This document shows, piece after piece, positions 32,364-40,516 of a DNA stretch of 64,000 nt. The stretch spans positions 1 to 64,000 of the forward strand of contig DAOTTQ010000006.1 of assembly GCA_034437555.1 (NCBI GenBank), read 5' to 3'. The stretch's first letter is position 1, and each line of letters opens with the position of its first letter. Made by a program: the position numbers and the translations under genes. The notes below the pieces were generated by a model. The model saw only the letters and a list, made by a program, of their open reading frames with translations, made no database searches and was not told where the DNA came from. This stretch comes from JANWYT01 sp034437555. Its GTDB lineage: Bacteria; Chloroflexota; Anaerolineae; Aggregatilineales; Phototrophicaceae.

Positions 32364-33599
32364 TTACTCGTTTTGTATACCGTTGTTAGGGGGTGTTACA
32401 GCAGGGAAAGTTCCCGTTGAAGACAGATTTTTACTGGTTTCAGGGTCGTATTTGTTTAAGACATTTGTCATGTGTTCTCTGTAAATTCTGTTTTGCTCTC
32501 GTGTTAGTCCCCACAACCGTTTAAGGTTATCAAGCAAACCAGGAAGAGCTTCTTCAATTTCTGCTAGGCGCGCGGTGTATAAACCAAACTCTTTGTCGTG
32601 GTTGCGCCAGATGTCATCTTGGGTGATGCTAACGTTCTTCCAGCGTTTTTGTTCTTCATCGCGCCAAGCGTTCCACTCCCCTCTAAAGCGTTCTTCGCTA
32701 AGGCGTTGGACTTCTGCGACCTCGGCAATGCGTCGTTCTACACGGTCACTCATGCGGTCAAAGTCACTGACAATGCGTGCCATTTCACGATAAGTTTGTG
32801 ACCATTGTTCAAAGCGTTCCATGTTACGCGCCATTTCAGAGTCTTGCTCACCAAATTTCTTCATGAGTGTTTCAATTTGTTGCTCGTATTGGTGTTGGGT
32901 TAGGCGTTGTGAATCAATAAATTGTTGAATTTGTTCACGGCGTTGAATGTCGCCTTGTTGAACTTCCTGAATGCGTCGTTCATTGCGAAGAGACAAATCT
33001 TCAATGAGAGGAATTTTAGTTAACACACCACTAATCTGGGTGCGAAGGTCTTGGGAGTCGGTTTCAATTTGAGAGAGTCTACGCATGTCTTGGCGACGTT
33101 GCTCTTCAATAAGAGAAATACGGCGTTCTGGCGACTCAATTTGTTTGACAAGGTCGTCTAACTTGTCTTGCATAATTTTTAAGATGTCTGAAAGGCGTAC
33201 TTCCTCTGATTTTAGTTCATTGATGAGGGTGGTGCTTTTTTGAATCTTTTCCACTTGCTCTGTCAGTTCGCGGATGCTACGCACTAGCCCTTCGCGGTTG
33301 CGTTCTGCGCGTAGTTCGGTTTCATGCTCAGCGTTTAAACGGCGGGCTTCGGCAGCTTCTATAAGGGTGCGTACCTCACCACGAACTTGGTCAATCATGA
33401 CCCCTTCGCGTTGAATGGGCAAAGATTTCTCTTTAACCACCGAGTTATCAGATTCAAGGGTAGAAAGGCGACGTTGTAAGACATCTACACTTTCGCTTTG
33501 TTGGCGTAGGCGTTCTTCTAGGGTGATGATGGTTTGTTTATCACGGCGACGCTCTTCGTCTAGCCATTCAATCATGCGGGCGAGTGAAGCTACATCCAT
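32364..33599 (-). CDS. Long coiled-coil protein, unknown function
   Basis: 411 residues, almost wholly helical with heptad patterns from about residue 5 to 370 (IEWLDEERRRDKQTIITLEE, LEQRL-like LQRRLSTLESD, RRIQEVQQGDIQRREQIQQF). It is rich in Glu, Arg, Gln and Asp. No signal peptide, membrane helix or known catalytic motif is visible. The short C-terminal tail is Ser/Thr/Pro-rich. It resembles the rod part of SMC or scaffold proteins without the ATPase ends, so it may be a structural or cell-pole scaffold. It is divergent from the dGTPase-like gene. Confidence 0.75.
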   Translation of the reverse strand: MDVASLARMIEWLDEERRRDKQTIITLEERLRQQSESVDVLQRRLSTLESDNSVVKEKSLPIQREGVMIDQVRGEVRTLIEAAEARRLNAEHETELRAERNREGLVRSIRELTEQVEKIQKSTTLINELKSEEVRLSDILKIMQDKLDDLVKQIESPERRISLIEEQRRQDMRRLSQIETDSQDLRTQISGVLTKIPLIEDLSLRNERRIQEVQQGDIQRREQIQQFIDSQRLTQHQYEQQIETLMKKFGEQDSEMARNMERFEQWSQTYREMARIVSDFDRMSDRVERRIAEVAEVQRLSEERFRGEWNAWRDEEQKRWKNVSITQDDIWRNHDKEFGLYTARLAEIEEALPGLLDNLKRLWGLTREQNRIYREHMTNVLNKYDPETSKNLSSTGTFPAVTPPNNGIQNE

Positions 33600-33676
33600 G
33601 TTTTATCATCCTTCTTGATGTGTCGTTTTACAGAATGCCATAAATTATACCACAGGGGTTTTACGAAAAAACGCGC

Positions 33677-33682
33677 TATAAT
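33677..33682 (+). promoter_or_regulatory. -10 element for the dGTPase-like gene
   Basis: TATAAT preceded by CGCGC, the same context as at the his promoter. No clear -35. Transcription would begin near 33689, leaving about 21 bases before the ATG at 33710. Confidence 0.6.
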
Positions 33683-33709
33683 ACTAGAGTGGTTAGAAAG
33701 AGGGGTGTG

Positions 33710-34867
33710 ATGGTTTTATTGGCAATGAGACAACGATTAGAAGACCTAGAGGCGCAAACTCTGGCACCTTATGCACTAAAAAGCGGTGAAAGTCGTGGGC
33801 GATTTCACCATGACCACGAGCCTTCCTATCGGACGGCATTTCAACGTGACCGTGACCGCATTGTTCATTCGGCTGCTTTTAGACGCTTGGAGTATAAGAC
33901 GCAGGTTTTTACAAATGACGAAGGTGATTACTATCGCACACGCCTGACACACACACTAGAGGTGGCGCAAATTGGGCGCACTATTGCGCGGGCATTGGGC
34001 GCAAACGAAGATTTAACAGAAACAATTTGCCTTGCACATGACCTGGGACATCCGCCTTTTGGGCATGCTGGTGAGCATGTTTTGGATGAATTGATGCAAT
34101 CTTACGGTGGGTTTAATCACAATCATCAAAGCTATCGCGTGGTGACAGAACTTGAAACGCGCTATCCCGCATGGAAGGGCTTAAACCTAACCTATGAAAC
34201 CCTAGAAGGCATGGCAAAACACGAAACTGAATATGATTTAGGTAATGCAACAGGCTTTGATGTGGTGACACGCGGTAGCCTAGAAGCTCAAATTGCCAAT
34301 GTTTCGGATGAACTAGCTTATAATGCCCATGATTTAGATGATGGTTTACAATCGGGTTTGGTGACCCCAGAACAACTAGAGTCGTTGGCAATTTGGCAGT
34401 TGCTTTGTGAACGCCTGGTATGGAAGGAAAAGACATTGAACGAAATCAATCGCCACCGTTTTATTCGGGAGCTAGTGGGCGTGCAGGTGGACGATGTGCT
34501 GCAATATACGGTTACCCAGCTAAGCACTCTTAAAGCAAACTCACCTATGGACGTTCAAAAGCATACTGAGGATGTTGTAGGGCACACACCGCCCCAATAT
34601 GCTATGAACCGCGCCTTAAAAGATTTTTTGAATCACAATATGTATTATCATTTTAGAGTGGTGCGAATGAAGGAACGTGCGGCACATTTCATTTCAAGGC
34701 TTTTTGAGAGTTATATTAAAGAGTCACGCCAATTGCCTGTAAATTATCAAGCAAAAATAGAAGCAGAAGGATTGTATCGCGTGGTGGCAGATTATATTGC
34801 GAGTATGACAGACCGAAGTGCTTTGCTAGAATACCGTCATTTGTTCGACCCCATGACACGCCCTTAG
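33710..34867 (+). CDS. dgt: Deoxyguanosinetriphosphate triphosphohydrolase-like protein (HD domain)
   Basis: 385 residues from the ATG at 33710 (AAGAGGGG just upstream); an in-frame GTG at 33689 coincides with the predicted transcription start and would be leaderless. The HD metal site is complete: RTRLTHTLEVAQIGRTIAR, CLAHDLGHPPFGHAGEHVLD and the later Asp in NVSDELAYNAHDLDDG. Other family motifs are FHHDHEPSYRTAFQRDRDRI and AFRRLEYKTQVF. It removes triphosphate from dNTPs, so it affects the dNTP pool. It is followed after 15 bases by a Ser/Thr kinase gene on the same strand. Confidence 0.93.
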   Translation: MVLLAMRQRLEDLEAQTLAPYALKSGESRGRFHHDHEPSYRTAFQRDRDRIVHSAAFRRLEYKTQVFTNDEGDYYRTRLTHTLEVAQIGRTIARALGANEDLTETICLAHDLGHPPFGHAGEHVLDELMQSYGGFNHNHQSYRVVTELETRYPAWKGLNLTYETLEGMAKHETEYDLGNATGFDVVTRGSLEAQIANVSDELAYNAHDLDDGLQSGLVTPEQLESLAIWQLLCERLVWKEKTLNEINRHRFIRELVGVQVDDVLQYTVTQLSTLKANSPMDVQKHTEDVVGHTPPQYAMNRALKDFLNHNMYYHFRVVRMKERAAHFISRLFESYIKESRQLPVNYQAKIEAEGLYRVVADYIASMTDRSALLEYRHLFDPMTRP

Positions 34868-34882
34868 TAAAAAGGATAATCT

Positions 34883-36157
34883 ATGTCGGAGACAGTTTTA
34901 GGTGGGCGTTATGTCCTTATAGCACAACAAGGTTCAGGTGGTATGTCTGTTATTTATCGTGCAACAGACCGCATTCTTGGACGTACTGTGGCTATTAAAG
35001 TGCTGCGCCCTAGCCTGATGACGCAGGACCCCACCTTTCTTGAGAAGTTTAAAAACGAAGCCCGTAGCGTGGCGAACCTATCACACCCTAACATTGTGAC
35101 AGTACATGATGTAGGACAGGAAGGGCAAACGCATTATATTGTGATGGAGTTTGTGGAAGGGCAAGACTTAAAGAAAATTATCAAGCAATTGGGTGCTATG
35201 CCTGTTGACCGTGTGCTACATCTTGCTATTCAAATTTGTGCAGGCATTGGTTACGCTCATCGTTCGGGCTTGGTTCATGCGGATATTAAACCGCAAAATA
35301 TCTTGGTGACACCGCAAGATGTGGTAAAAGTAACTGACTTTGGCATTGCACAGGCACTTAACGACACACAACCCCAACAACGTGCAGAAGTGGTATGGGG
35401 AAGCCCTCATTACTTTGCCCCAGAGCAAGCCAGAGGCGAACAACCCTCGCCTGCGTCTGATATTTATGCCATTGGTATTGTGATGTTTGAAATGCTTACA
35501 GGACGTTTGCCCTATACGGGCGCAAACCAACAAGACCTGGCATTGGCACATATTAGAGAGCGCGTGCCTCGTGTGACGGAACTCAACCCATCCGTGCCAG
35601 AATCTTTGGCAAATATTGTGTATAAGGTGATGGGTAAAGAAGCGAATGACCGTTATCGTATGGCAGACCAATTAGGGCATGTGCTACAAAACTTTAAGGA
35701 TAAAGCACGCGATTACACCGCGCAAAATAACCCTAATGTGCCACCCGCCGTCCCCAGTCAACCGCCACAGGTTGCGCCTCAAATTCCAATGCCACCCTCA
35801 GGGGTGGGGTCTCGCGCTGTGCCACCAATGCCTGCTTCTAGCGAACCAACGATGAAGTTTAGCCCTGCACCCTCTGCACCACAGCCTTATAACCCGCGTG
35901 CTGCTGCACAAGGCATGATGCCGAATAATCCTTCGCCTGTTCAACAACCTCAACCGTTGGAACAGCGTTTTACAGCCCCACCCCCGCGTTTCGGTGATTC
36001 CAGCCAACAATTTTCACCGCGCCAATATTCACAACCTATGCCTGTTACAGATGAAAATGAAGGCACAGATTGGGTGACGATTATCTTGGCTATACTCGCG
36101 TTCTTGGCAGTGGCGGGTTTAGTTCCGTTGTGGCTTATTGCTGTAACCGCAGGGTAA
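34883..36157 (+). CDS. Membrane-anchored Ser/Thr protein kinase, non-RD type
   Basis: 424 residues, AAGGA 6 bases before the ATG. The PknB-like kinase domain (about 8-275) has the Gly loop QQGSGGMSVIYRA, VAIKVL Lys, catalytic loop VHADIKPQNILV, DFGIA and APEQARGEQPSPASDIYAIG. The catalytic loop reads HAD where most have HRD, so it lacks the Arg used in activation-loop control. A Pro/Gln-rich linker (about 285-385) leads to a single C-terminal membrane helix (WVTIILAILAFLAVAGLVPL) and almost no outer domain. It probably phosphorylates cytoplasmic targets. It is cotranscribed with the dGTPase-like gene. Confidence 0.9.
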   Translation: MSETVLGGRYVLIAQQGSGGMSVIYRATDRILGRTVAIKVLRPSLMTQDPTFLEKFKNEARSVANLSHPNIVTVHDVGQEGQTHYIVMEFVEGQDLKKIIKQLGAMPVDRVLHLAIQICAGIGYAHRSGLVHADIKPQNILVTPQDVVKVTDFGIAQALNDTQPQQRAEVVWGSPHYFAPEQARGEQPSPASDIYAIGIVMFEMLTGRLPYTGANQQDLALAHIRERVPRVTELNPSVPESLANIVYKVMGKEANDRYRMADQLGHVLQNFKDKARDYTAQNNPNVPPAVPSQPPQVAPQIPMPPSGVGSRAVPPMPASSEPTMKFSPAPSAPQPYNPRAAAQGMMPNNPSPVQQPQPLEQRFTAPPPRFGDSSQQFSPRQYSQPMPVTDENEGTDWVTIILAILAFLAVAGLVPLWLIAVTAG

Positions 36158-36170
36158 AACTAGTCGCTAA

Positions 36171-36190
36171 TAGGGGGGATTTCCCCCCTA
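36171..36190. terminator. Hairpin between convergent kinase genes
   Basis: TAGGGGGG (36171-36178) pairs with CCCCCCTA (36183-36190), loop ATTT. It is GC-rich and well placed between two stops, but neither side has a strong T tract. Confidence 0.5.
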
Positions 36191-36196
36191 TCGCTT

Positions 36197-38053
36197 TCAT
36201 GACCCAACGGTCATTGAGGGTATAATTGCTCCAGATTGCTCTGCAATATAAGTGTTCACCCTAACGGTTGCAGTCCCTTGGCTGGGAGTTGCCAAATAAA
36301 TGCCTATTGCGCCATCACGGAAGGTCATATCATCTACTTCTATGACTTTTTCACCGTTAATGATGCCCTGTAGCATGCCGTAGTAGATGCGAATTGTAAT
36401 CATGTTACTTTCCCCGATGGGGCGGACGGCATCGTTAATCGTCCAATTCTCGCTTTCTCCGCGTAATTCACGCCACACACTATTTTCTCTTACCCAAACG
36501 CTAAAGCGTCCCTGACCATCTACAGCGAAAACGTTGTAATTGTCGGGGTCTTGATAACGAAAAACAATGCCATAACCACTATTTCGGGTGCTGGAGGGGT
36601 CTAGTGTCGCTTCGATGCTAATGGTAACATTTCCATAGCTAGAATTGGGTGAGAACAGTGTTGATGTTGCCGTTCCCGACTCCATATTGGAGATGATGTA
36701 TTCACCCCCTTCTGGCGAGAAAGACCGCAAAACCAACCCTTCATTACTCACTTGCCAAAATGGTCGTGTCGCGTCATCTTCTTCAAAACTACTCATGAAG
36801 AAAAAGTCATCGCCAGTCATGCTTTGTACACCATCACCCGTCATGCTCTCTACAGTATCGCCGGTCATGCTTTGCACTGTTTCACCCGTCATGCTTTGCA
36901 CTGTTTCACCCGTCATGCTTAAGATGCTGGGGATAGAGGTGGGTGACATCTGCGTAATGACAACAACATTGTTACTAGGTGGGTCTTGCAGCACCCGTGC
37001 CACCAGCAAAAGCGTAGCCATAGCAATAAACAACGCGACAAATGCCAAAGGATTTTGCCTTGCGGGTTTAATAACAACGGTCTCTATGGCTTGCATAATG
37101 GTTGTGGTGCGCTGTTTAGGGGTGGACGCTGAGAGAACAATAGTCGGGGGCTGTGAATAATCGTGCATGAAATTTGGACGCGCCCTATTTTCTGGCGAGC
37201 TTTCATATATTTGTTGGATGGCGTTTGAAAATGCTTCTGCTGATTGGTAGCGGTCTGCGGGGTGTTTACTAAGCGCACGTGCTACCATTTGTTCAAAGTG
37301 GTGGTTTTCCTCGCCAATGAACTCGGTAACGCTGGGTGGTATGTCTTGGATGTGTTTAATGATGACAGATGCAGTGCTATCGCCATCAAATGGCACGCGC
37401 CCTGTAAGCAATTCAAAGAGAATGACCCCTAAAGCATAAAGGTCACTGCGATGGTCAATATCACCCCCTAATGCCTGTTCTGGTGCCATATAAGCAGGTG
37501 TGCCGACGATGCTTCCCTCTTGTGTCATACCACTACTTTTAACCAGCCGTGCAATGCCAAAATCTGTTAAGATGGCACGTTGATCTTGGTTGAAGAGAAC
37601 GTTAGCCGGCTTTACATCACGGTGAATCATGCCGTTTTTATGGGCGTAGGTAAGCGCACTTGTAAGGTCTAGCATAATTTGCTTTACTTGGTCAAGCGGA
37701 GGCAAAAGGTCTTTTTTGCGATAATCTTCAATCCACTCTGAAAGGGACTGCCCAGTAATGAGGGGCATTACCATGTAGTAGAGTTGAGAGCCGTTGCGCT
37801 CTAAAACATCAAAATCAAAAACTTGTACGATATTAGGGTGGTTAAAGCTGGCGATAATATGAGCTTCTTGTTCAAAGCGTTCTCGTAGATTGCTTTCAAA
37901 AGTAAGGTGTTCATGGAGAATTTTGATAGCGACCGTGCGTTTGAGGTTGGCATCCTCCGCCTTGAAAACGGTTGCCATCCCCCCCGCGCCCAAACGCTCT
38001 AGGATGGTATAACGCCCAATTTTTGTACTGATTAAAGATGCTAAGTTGCTCAT
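36197..38053 (-). CDS. Transmembrane Ser/Thr protein kinase with repeat stalk and LamG-like outer domain
   Basis: 618 residues from the ATG at 38053; the frame opens upstream but the family begins here. The kinase domain (about 12-280) is complete: RLGAGGMATVFKA, VAIKIL, MIHRDVKPANVLF, DFGIARLV, GTPAYMAPEQ. A linker and one membrane helix (NPLAFVALFIAMATLLLVAR, about 350-370) lead to an outer stalk of 8-residue SMTGETVQ-type repeats and a C-terminal jelly-roll-like domain (RNSGYGIVFRYQDPDNYNVF, MLQGIINGEKVIEVDD) like concanavalin/DUF1080 folds that bind carbohydrate. It is probably a receptor kinase that reads an external glycan signal. The sensor differs from the PASTA repeats of PknB. Confidence 0.88.
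   Translation of the reverse strand: MSNLASLISTKIGRYTILERLGAGGMATVFKAEDANLKRTVAIKILHEHLTFESNLRERFEQEAHIIASFNHPNIVQVFDFDVLERNGSQLYYMVMPLITGQSLSEWIEDYRKKDLLPPLDQVKQIMLDLTSALTYAHKNGMIHRDVKPANVLFNQDQRAILTDFGIARLVKSSGMTQEGSIVGTPAYMAPEQALGGDIDHRSDLYALGVILFELLTGRVPFDGDSTASVIIKHIQDIPPSVTEFIGEENHHFEQMVARALSKHPADRYQSAEAFSNAIQQIYESSPENRARPNFMHDYSQPPTIVLSASTPKQRTTTIMQAIETVVIKPARQNPLAFVALFIAMATLLLVARVLQDPPSNNVVVITQMSPTSIPSILSMTGETVQSMTGETVQSMTGDTVESMTGDGVQSMTGDDFFFMSSFEEDDATRPFWQVSNEGLVLRSFSPEGGEYIISNMESGTATSTLFSPNSSYGNVTISIEATLDPSSTRNSGYGIVFRYQDPDNYNVFAVDGQGRFSVWVRENSVWRELRGESENWTINDAVRPIGESNMITIRIYYGMLQGIINGEKVIEVDDMTFRDGAIGIYLATPSQGTATVRVNTYIAEQSGAIIPSMTVGS
36812..36920 (-). repeat. 24-bp coding repeats in the kinase stalk
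   Basis: About 4.5 tandem units of 24 bp encode SMTGETVQ, SMTGETVQ, SMTGDTVE, SMTGDGVQ and SMTGDD. Two units are identical at DNA level, which suggests recent slippage. Confidence 0.9.
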
Positions 38054-38210
38054 TGAACCGATACCTATATGTGGAGCTAAATGATTTTGGCTGATGCTAA
38101 CAGCTAAACATTGCATAAAAATGAAAATTCACGGTTTTCAACGTTCTGTTCATTAAACTCTTAGTTTTGCTTTTCATGCTACCACAAAATTGAGGCTCTG
38201 AGGTGCTTCA

Positions 38211-38219
38211 TGTTATAAT
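38211..38219 (+). promoter_or_regulatory. Extended -10 promoter element
   Basis: TGTTATAAT, an extended -10, lies 27 bases before the ATG at 38246. No convincing -35 is needed for this class. Confidence 0.6.
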
Positions 38220-38245
38220 AAAAACTATTATGAAAGGGATGAGGC

Positions 38246-38758
38246 ATGAGAACAAGGCGATTTTTAGGCATGGCAATGGTGGGGATTAGTGGTGCGGTGA
38301 CGGTGGTAGCGGGCATCGGGCTGGCTGCATCACCTACTGAAACACTCGGAACGCTTCTTGTGCCAGCAATTGCGATTTTTTTGTTGGTTTCGCCCATGCT
38401 TTTGTTTGGGGTGTATTGGGTAGTTCGTGATGATAACGCGCCTAACTTGCCCGAATTAGAAATGGAAAAACCACTGGCATTGGTGGATATGCTGAAAGAA
38501 CATCAGGAAGTAGGTCTAAAAATTGTCACCGAAAAATTAGGGGTATCCTCTGAGGATGTGTTGGGGATGGTGACTGATTTGGCGCGGCTGGGTCTCTTTA
38601 CGGGCTATATAGCCTCACAGGGAGAAGGGCGTGCTGCTTCTGTAGATAACGAGGAACTACTGCGTTTGTCGCACTGCAAGGTGTGTTCGCAACCTTTACA
38701 ACTTACAACGTCCTTTACAATTTGTTCTAAATGCCAGACGGCTTATTTCCTCAATTAG
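38246..38758 (+). CDS. Two-helix membrane protein with C-terminal zinc ribbon
   Basis: 170 residues. Two hydrophobic helices (about 5-27 and 36-58) are followed by a soluble part. About residues 75-125 look like a small winged-helix or helical fold (LVDMLKEHQEVGLKIVTEKL, VSSEDVLGMVTDLARLGLF), and the end has CKVCSQPL and CSKC, two Cys pairs of a zinc ribbon. AGGGATGAGG precedes the ATG. No family was recognised. It is the first of three plus-strand genes ending in an SPFH-like protein, and divergent from the receptor kinase gene. Confidence 0.72.
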   Translation: MRTRRFLGMAMVGISGAVTVVAGIGLAASPTETLGTLLVPAIAIFLLVSPMLLFGVYWVVRDDNAPNLPELEMEKPLALVDMLKEHQEVGLKIVTEKLGVSSEDVLGMVTDLARLGLFTGYIASQGEGRAASVDNEELLRLSHCKVCSQPLQLTTSFTICSKCQTAYFLN

Positions 38759-38827
38759 TGGGGGTACGCAATGCCTAATTTGGTGTAGACTAAAAATATG
38801 AGTCATTTTAATTAGAAAGAGTAAGCC

Positions 38828-39364
38828 ATGTCTTCTGAACTTTATGAAAAGATTGTTTCTCAACGAGGAACACTAGAGAACCTAGTCGCCAAGATTCCCG
38901 GTTTTAAGGGGTATCATGAAAAGAATGCTCGTCGCCAAGCCGATACCATGCTAAGAGACTTTTTGGCAGAGCGTATTGAGCGCATTGTGTCACTGTTTGT
39001 AAGAGTAGAAAATGACATTATCAATGCGGGTGGCATTCGCTTTATGGGGCGTACCCGTGAGGTAAAGTCTAAAGTTCAGTCTTATTCCGACCGCATTAAA
39101 ACTGCCGCGCCAAAATACTCTGGCATGTTTGAAACCATTAAGATTGGCAATGAAGAACTTGATCGCATTTATGCGTTTGATGAAGCACAGGTTACCTATA
39201 TCGATAATCTGGAAGTGGCTGTGGGTACTTTGCAATCTACGGTAAGCAAGAACGAAGATTTTGCGAGTGCGCTAGAAGAAGTGCATAGTGCGGCGCAAAC
39301 CGCTATTGACGCATTTTTGTTGCGTGATAATGTCATTATGGAAATTGGCGAAGAAAACTACTAA
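38828..39364 (+). CDS. Helical protein of unknown function upstream of SPFH-like gene
   Basis: 178 residues, soluble and mostly helical, with no signal peptide or membrane segment. The N-terminal KIPGFKGYHEKNARRQADTM is followed by a long amphipathic helix (LAERIERIVSLFVRVENDII) and a basic patch GRTREVKSKVQSYSDR. No known family or motif recognised. It lies 30 bases before the SPFH-like gene on the same strand, so the two are probably cotranscribed and may act together at the membrane. Confidence 0.75.
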   Translation: MSSELYEKIVSQRGTLENLVAKIPGFKGYHEKNARRQADTMLRDFLAERIERIVSLFVRVENDIINAGGIRFMGRTREVKSKVQSYSDRIKTAAPKYSGMFETIKIGNEELDRIYAFDEAQVTYIDNLEVAVGTLQSTVSKNEDFASALEEVHSAAQTAIDAFLLRDNVIMEIGEENY

Positions 39365-39394
39365 ACCAAAAGATGTCTAAAGGGAGAAAAAACA

Positions 39395-40477
39395 ATGCGT
39401 TTAATTGATGTGTTGGTTCATGATAATGTAATGGAAGATGAATTCAGTTTTCGTGTGCCAGAAAATGGTGACGGAGATTTGCGCTTTGGCTCACAACTGA
39501 TTGTACAAGAAAGCCAAGTCGCGATTTTTGTTCGCAATGGTCAGGCTCTGGATGCGTTCCCGTCGGGTCGGCACACGCTTTCTGTGGCAAACTTACCTTT
39601 TCTAACGAACCTTTTGCAAATGGCAACCAGCGGGCGTACCCCATTTCAAGCCCAAGTTTACTTTATTAACCTAAAAAGCATGCCCCAAGTACGTTGGGGA
39701 ACAAATCCACCTATTCCCGTGGTGCTTCCTGATACGGCAATGGGGGCTGCGTTACTTACTACATTTGGCACAATGACCCTTAGTGTTAGTGACCCCATGC
39801 GCTTCTTAAAGAAGTTTGCTGTTAGCCGTAAGGTGATGCGTGTTGATGACCTTAAGGACACCATCCAAACGAAACTTATGGGTGAAATTACGGACTTGCT
39901 GATGGATGCGGGCATTACGAGTATTCCTGATGCCAACAAATTGCTAAAAGACCTAGAAGGCGCAGCACTTGCTAAGCTAAGCGTTGAATTTGAAGATGAA
40001 TTGGGCTTAAAGATTAGCTCGTTTGATGCGAATCCCTTTAATGCCAAGCCCGTTCCTGTAGATGATATGATGAGCTACATGAACGCCGAAACTTATGAAC
40101 GCCTTATTCGCGTTCAGGCATTACGCGATGCTGCTAAAAATACAGGCGCCGGTGGCGCATTGGCGAGCGCCGGCGTTGGTCTTGGTGTTGGGCAACAAAT
40201 GGGGGCAATGTTCCAATCGCCCGAACAGCAACAGCAACAGCAACAACAAGCTATGATGAACCAAATGATGATGCAGAAAATGATGGAGATGATGGGCGGT
40301 CAACAACAAGCTGCTCCTCAAGCCCCTGCTACTTCTAGCGCACCCCAAACCGTTGCAGAAGTACAAGCTGCCATTGAGTCGCTAGATATGCGCCTGATTA
40401 ACGGTGAAATTAAGCAAGAGATTTATGACAGACTCTTGGCGAAACTAGAAGCAAAACTTAAAGAATTGGGTGGCTAA
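39395..40477 (+). CDS. SPFH-like (YdjI/virion-core type) protein
   Basis: 360 residues, GGGAG 8 bases before the ATG. Residues about 20-215 match the SPFH-type fold of the YdjI group: GSQLIVQESQVAIFVRNGQA, FPSGRHTLSVANLPFL, VYFINLKSMPQVRWGTN and VSDPMRFLKKF. A Gly/Ala-rich and Met/Gln-rich low-complexity region (about 250-325, including a run of eight Gln) leads to a SHOCT-like C-terminal helix pair (LDMRLINGEIKQEIYDRLLA). In Bacillus, YdjI is encoded with a PspA-like protein and a zinc-ribbon protein and relates to membrane stress. The zinc-ribbon gene two positions upstream makes a similar grouping. Confidence 0.85.
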   Translation: MRLIDVLVHDNVMEDEFSFRVPENGDGDLRFGSQLIVQESQVAIFVRNGQALDAFPSGRHTLSVANLPFLTNLLQMATSGRTPFQAQVYFINLKSMPQVRWGTNPPIPVVLPDTAMGAALLTTFGTMTLSVSDPMRFLKKFAVSRKVMRVDDLKDTIQTKLMGEITDLLMDAGITSIPDANKLLKDLEGAALAKLSVEFEDELGLKISSFDANPFNAKPVPVDDMMSYMNAETYERLIRVQALRDAAKNTGAGGALASAGVGLGVGQQMGAMFQSPEQQQQQQQQAMMNQMMMQKMMEMMGGQQQAAPQAPATSSAPQTVAEVQAAIESLDMRLINGEIKQEIYDRLLAKLEAKLKELGG

Positions 40478-40494
40478 AGCCCATCAAAAAACAG

Positions 40495-40516
40495 AAGGGG
40501 CGAAAGCCCCTTTTTT
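40495..40516. terminator. Bidirectional terminator
   Basis: AAGGGGC-GAAA-GCCCCTT (40495-40512) with T6 on the plus strand and an A-rich 5' flank that gives T on the minus strand. It serves the SPFH-like gene (+) and the GT39 gene (-). Confidence 0.9.

Noticed and set aside
36812..36920. Short direct repeats as a possible CRISPR array
   Set aside because: The units are contiguous 24-bp coding repeats in frame with a protein and there are no spacers.
36645..37160. A 171-codon plus-strand frame with repeated SPVML
   Set aside because: It is the antisense image of the kinase stalk repeats; the minus-strand kinase has full domain support.
40222..40262. CAG/CAA run as a functional DNA repeat
   Set aside because: It encodes the Gln stretch of the SPFH-like protein and is short with mixed codons; no sign of a separate role.
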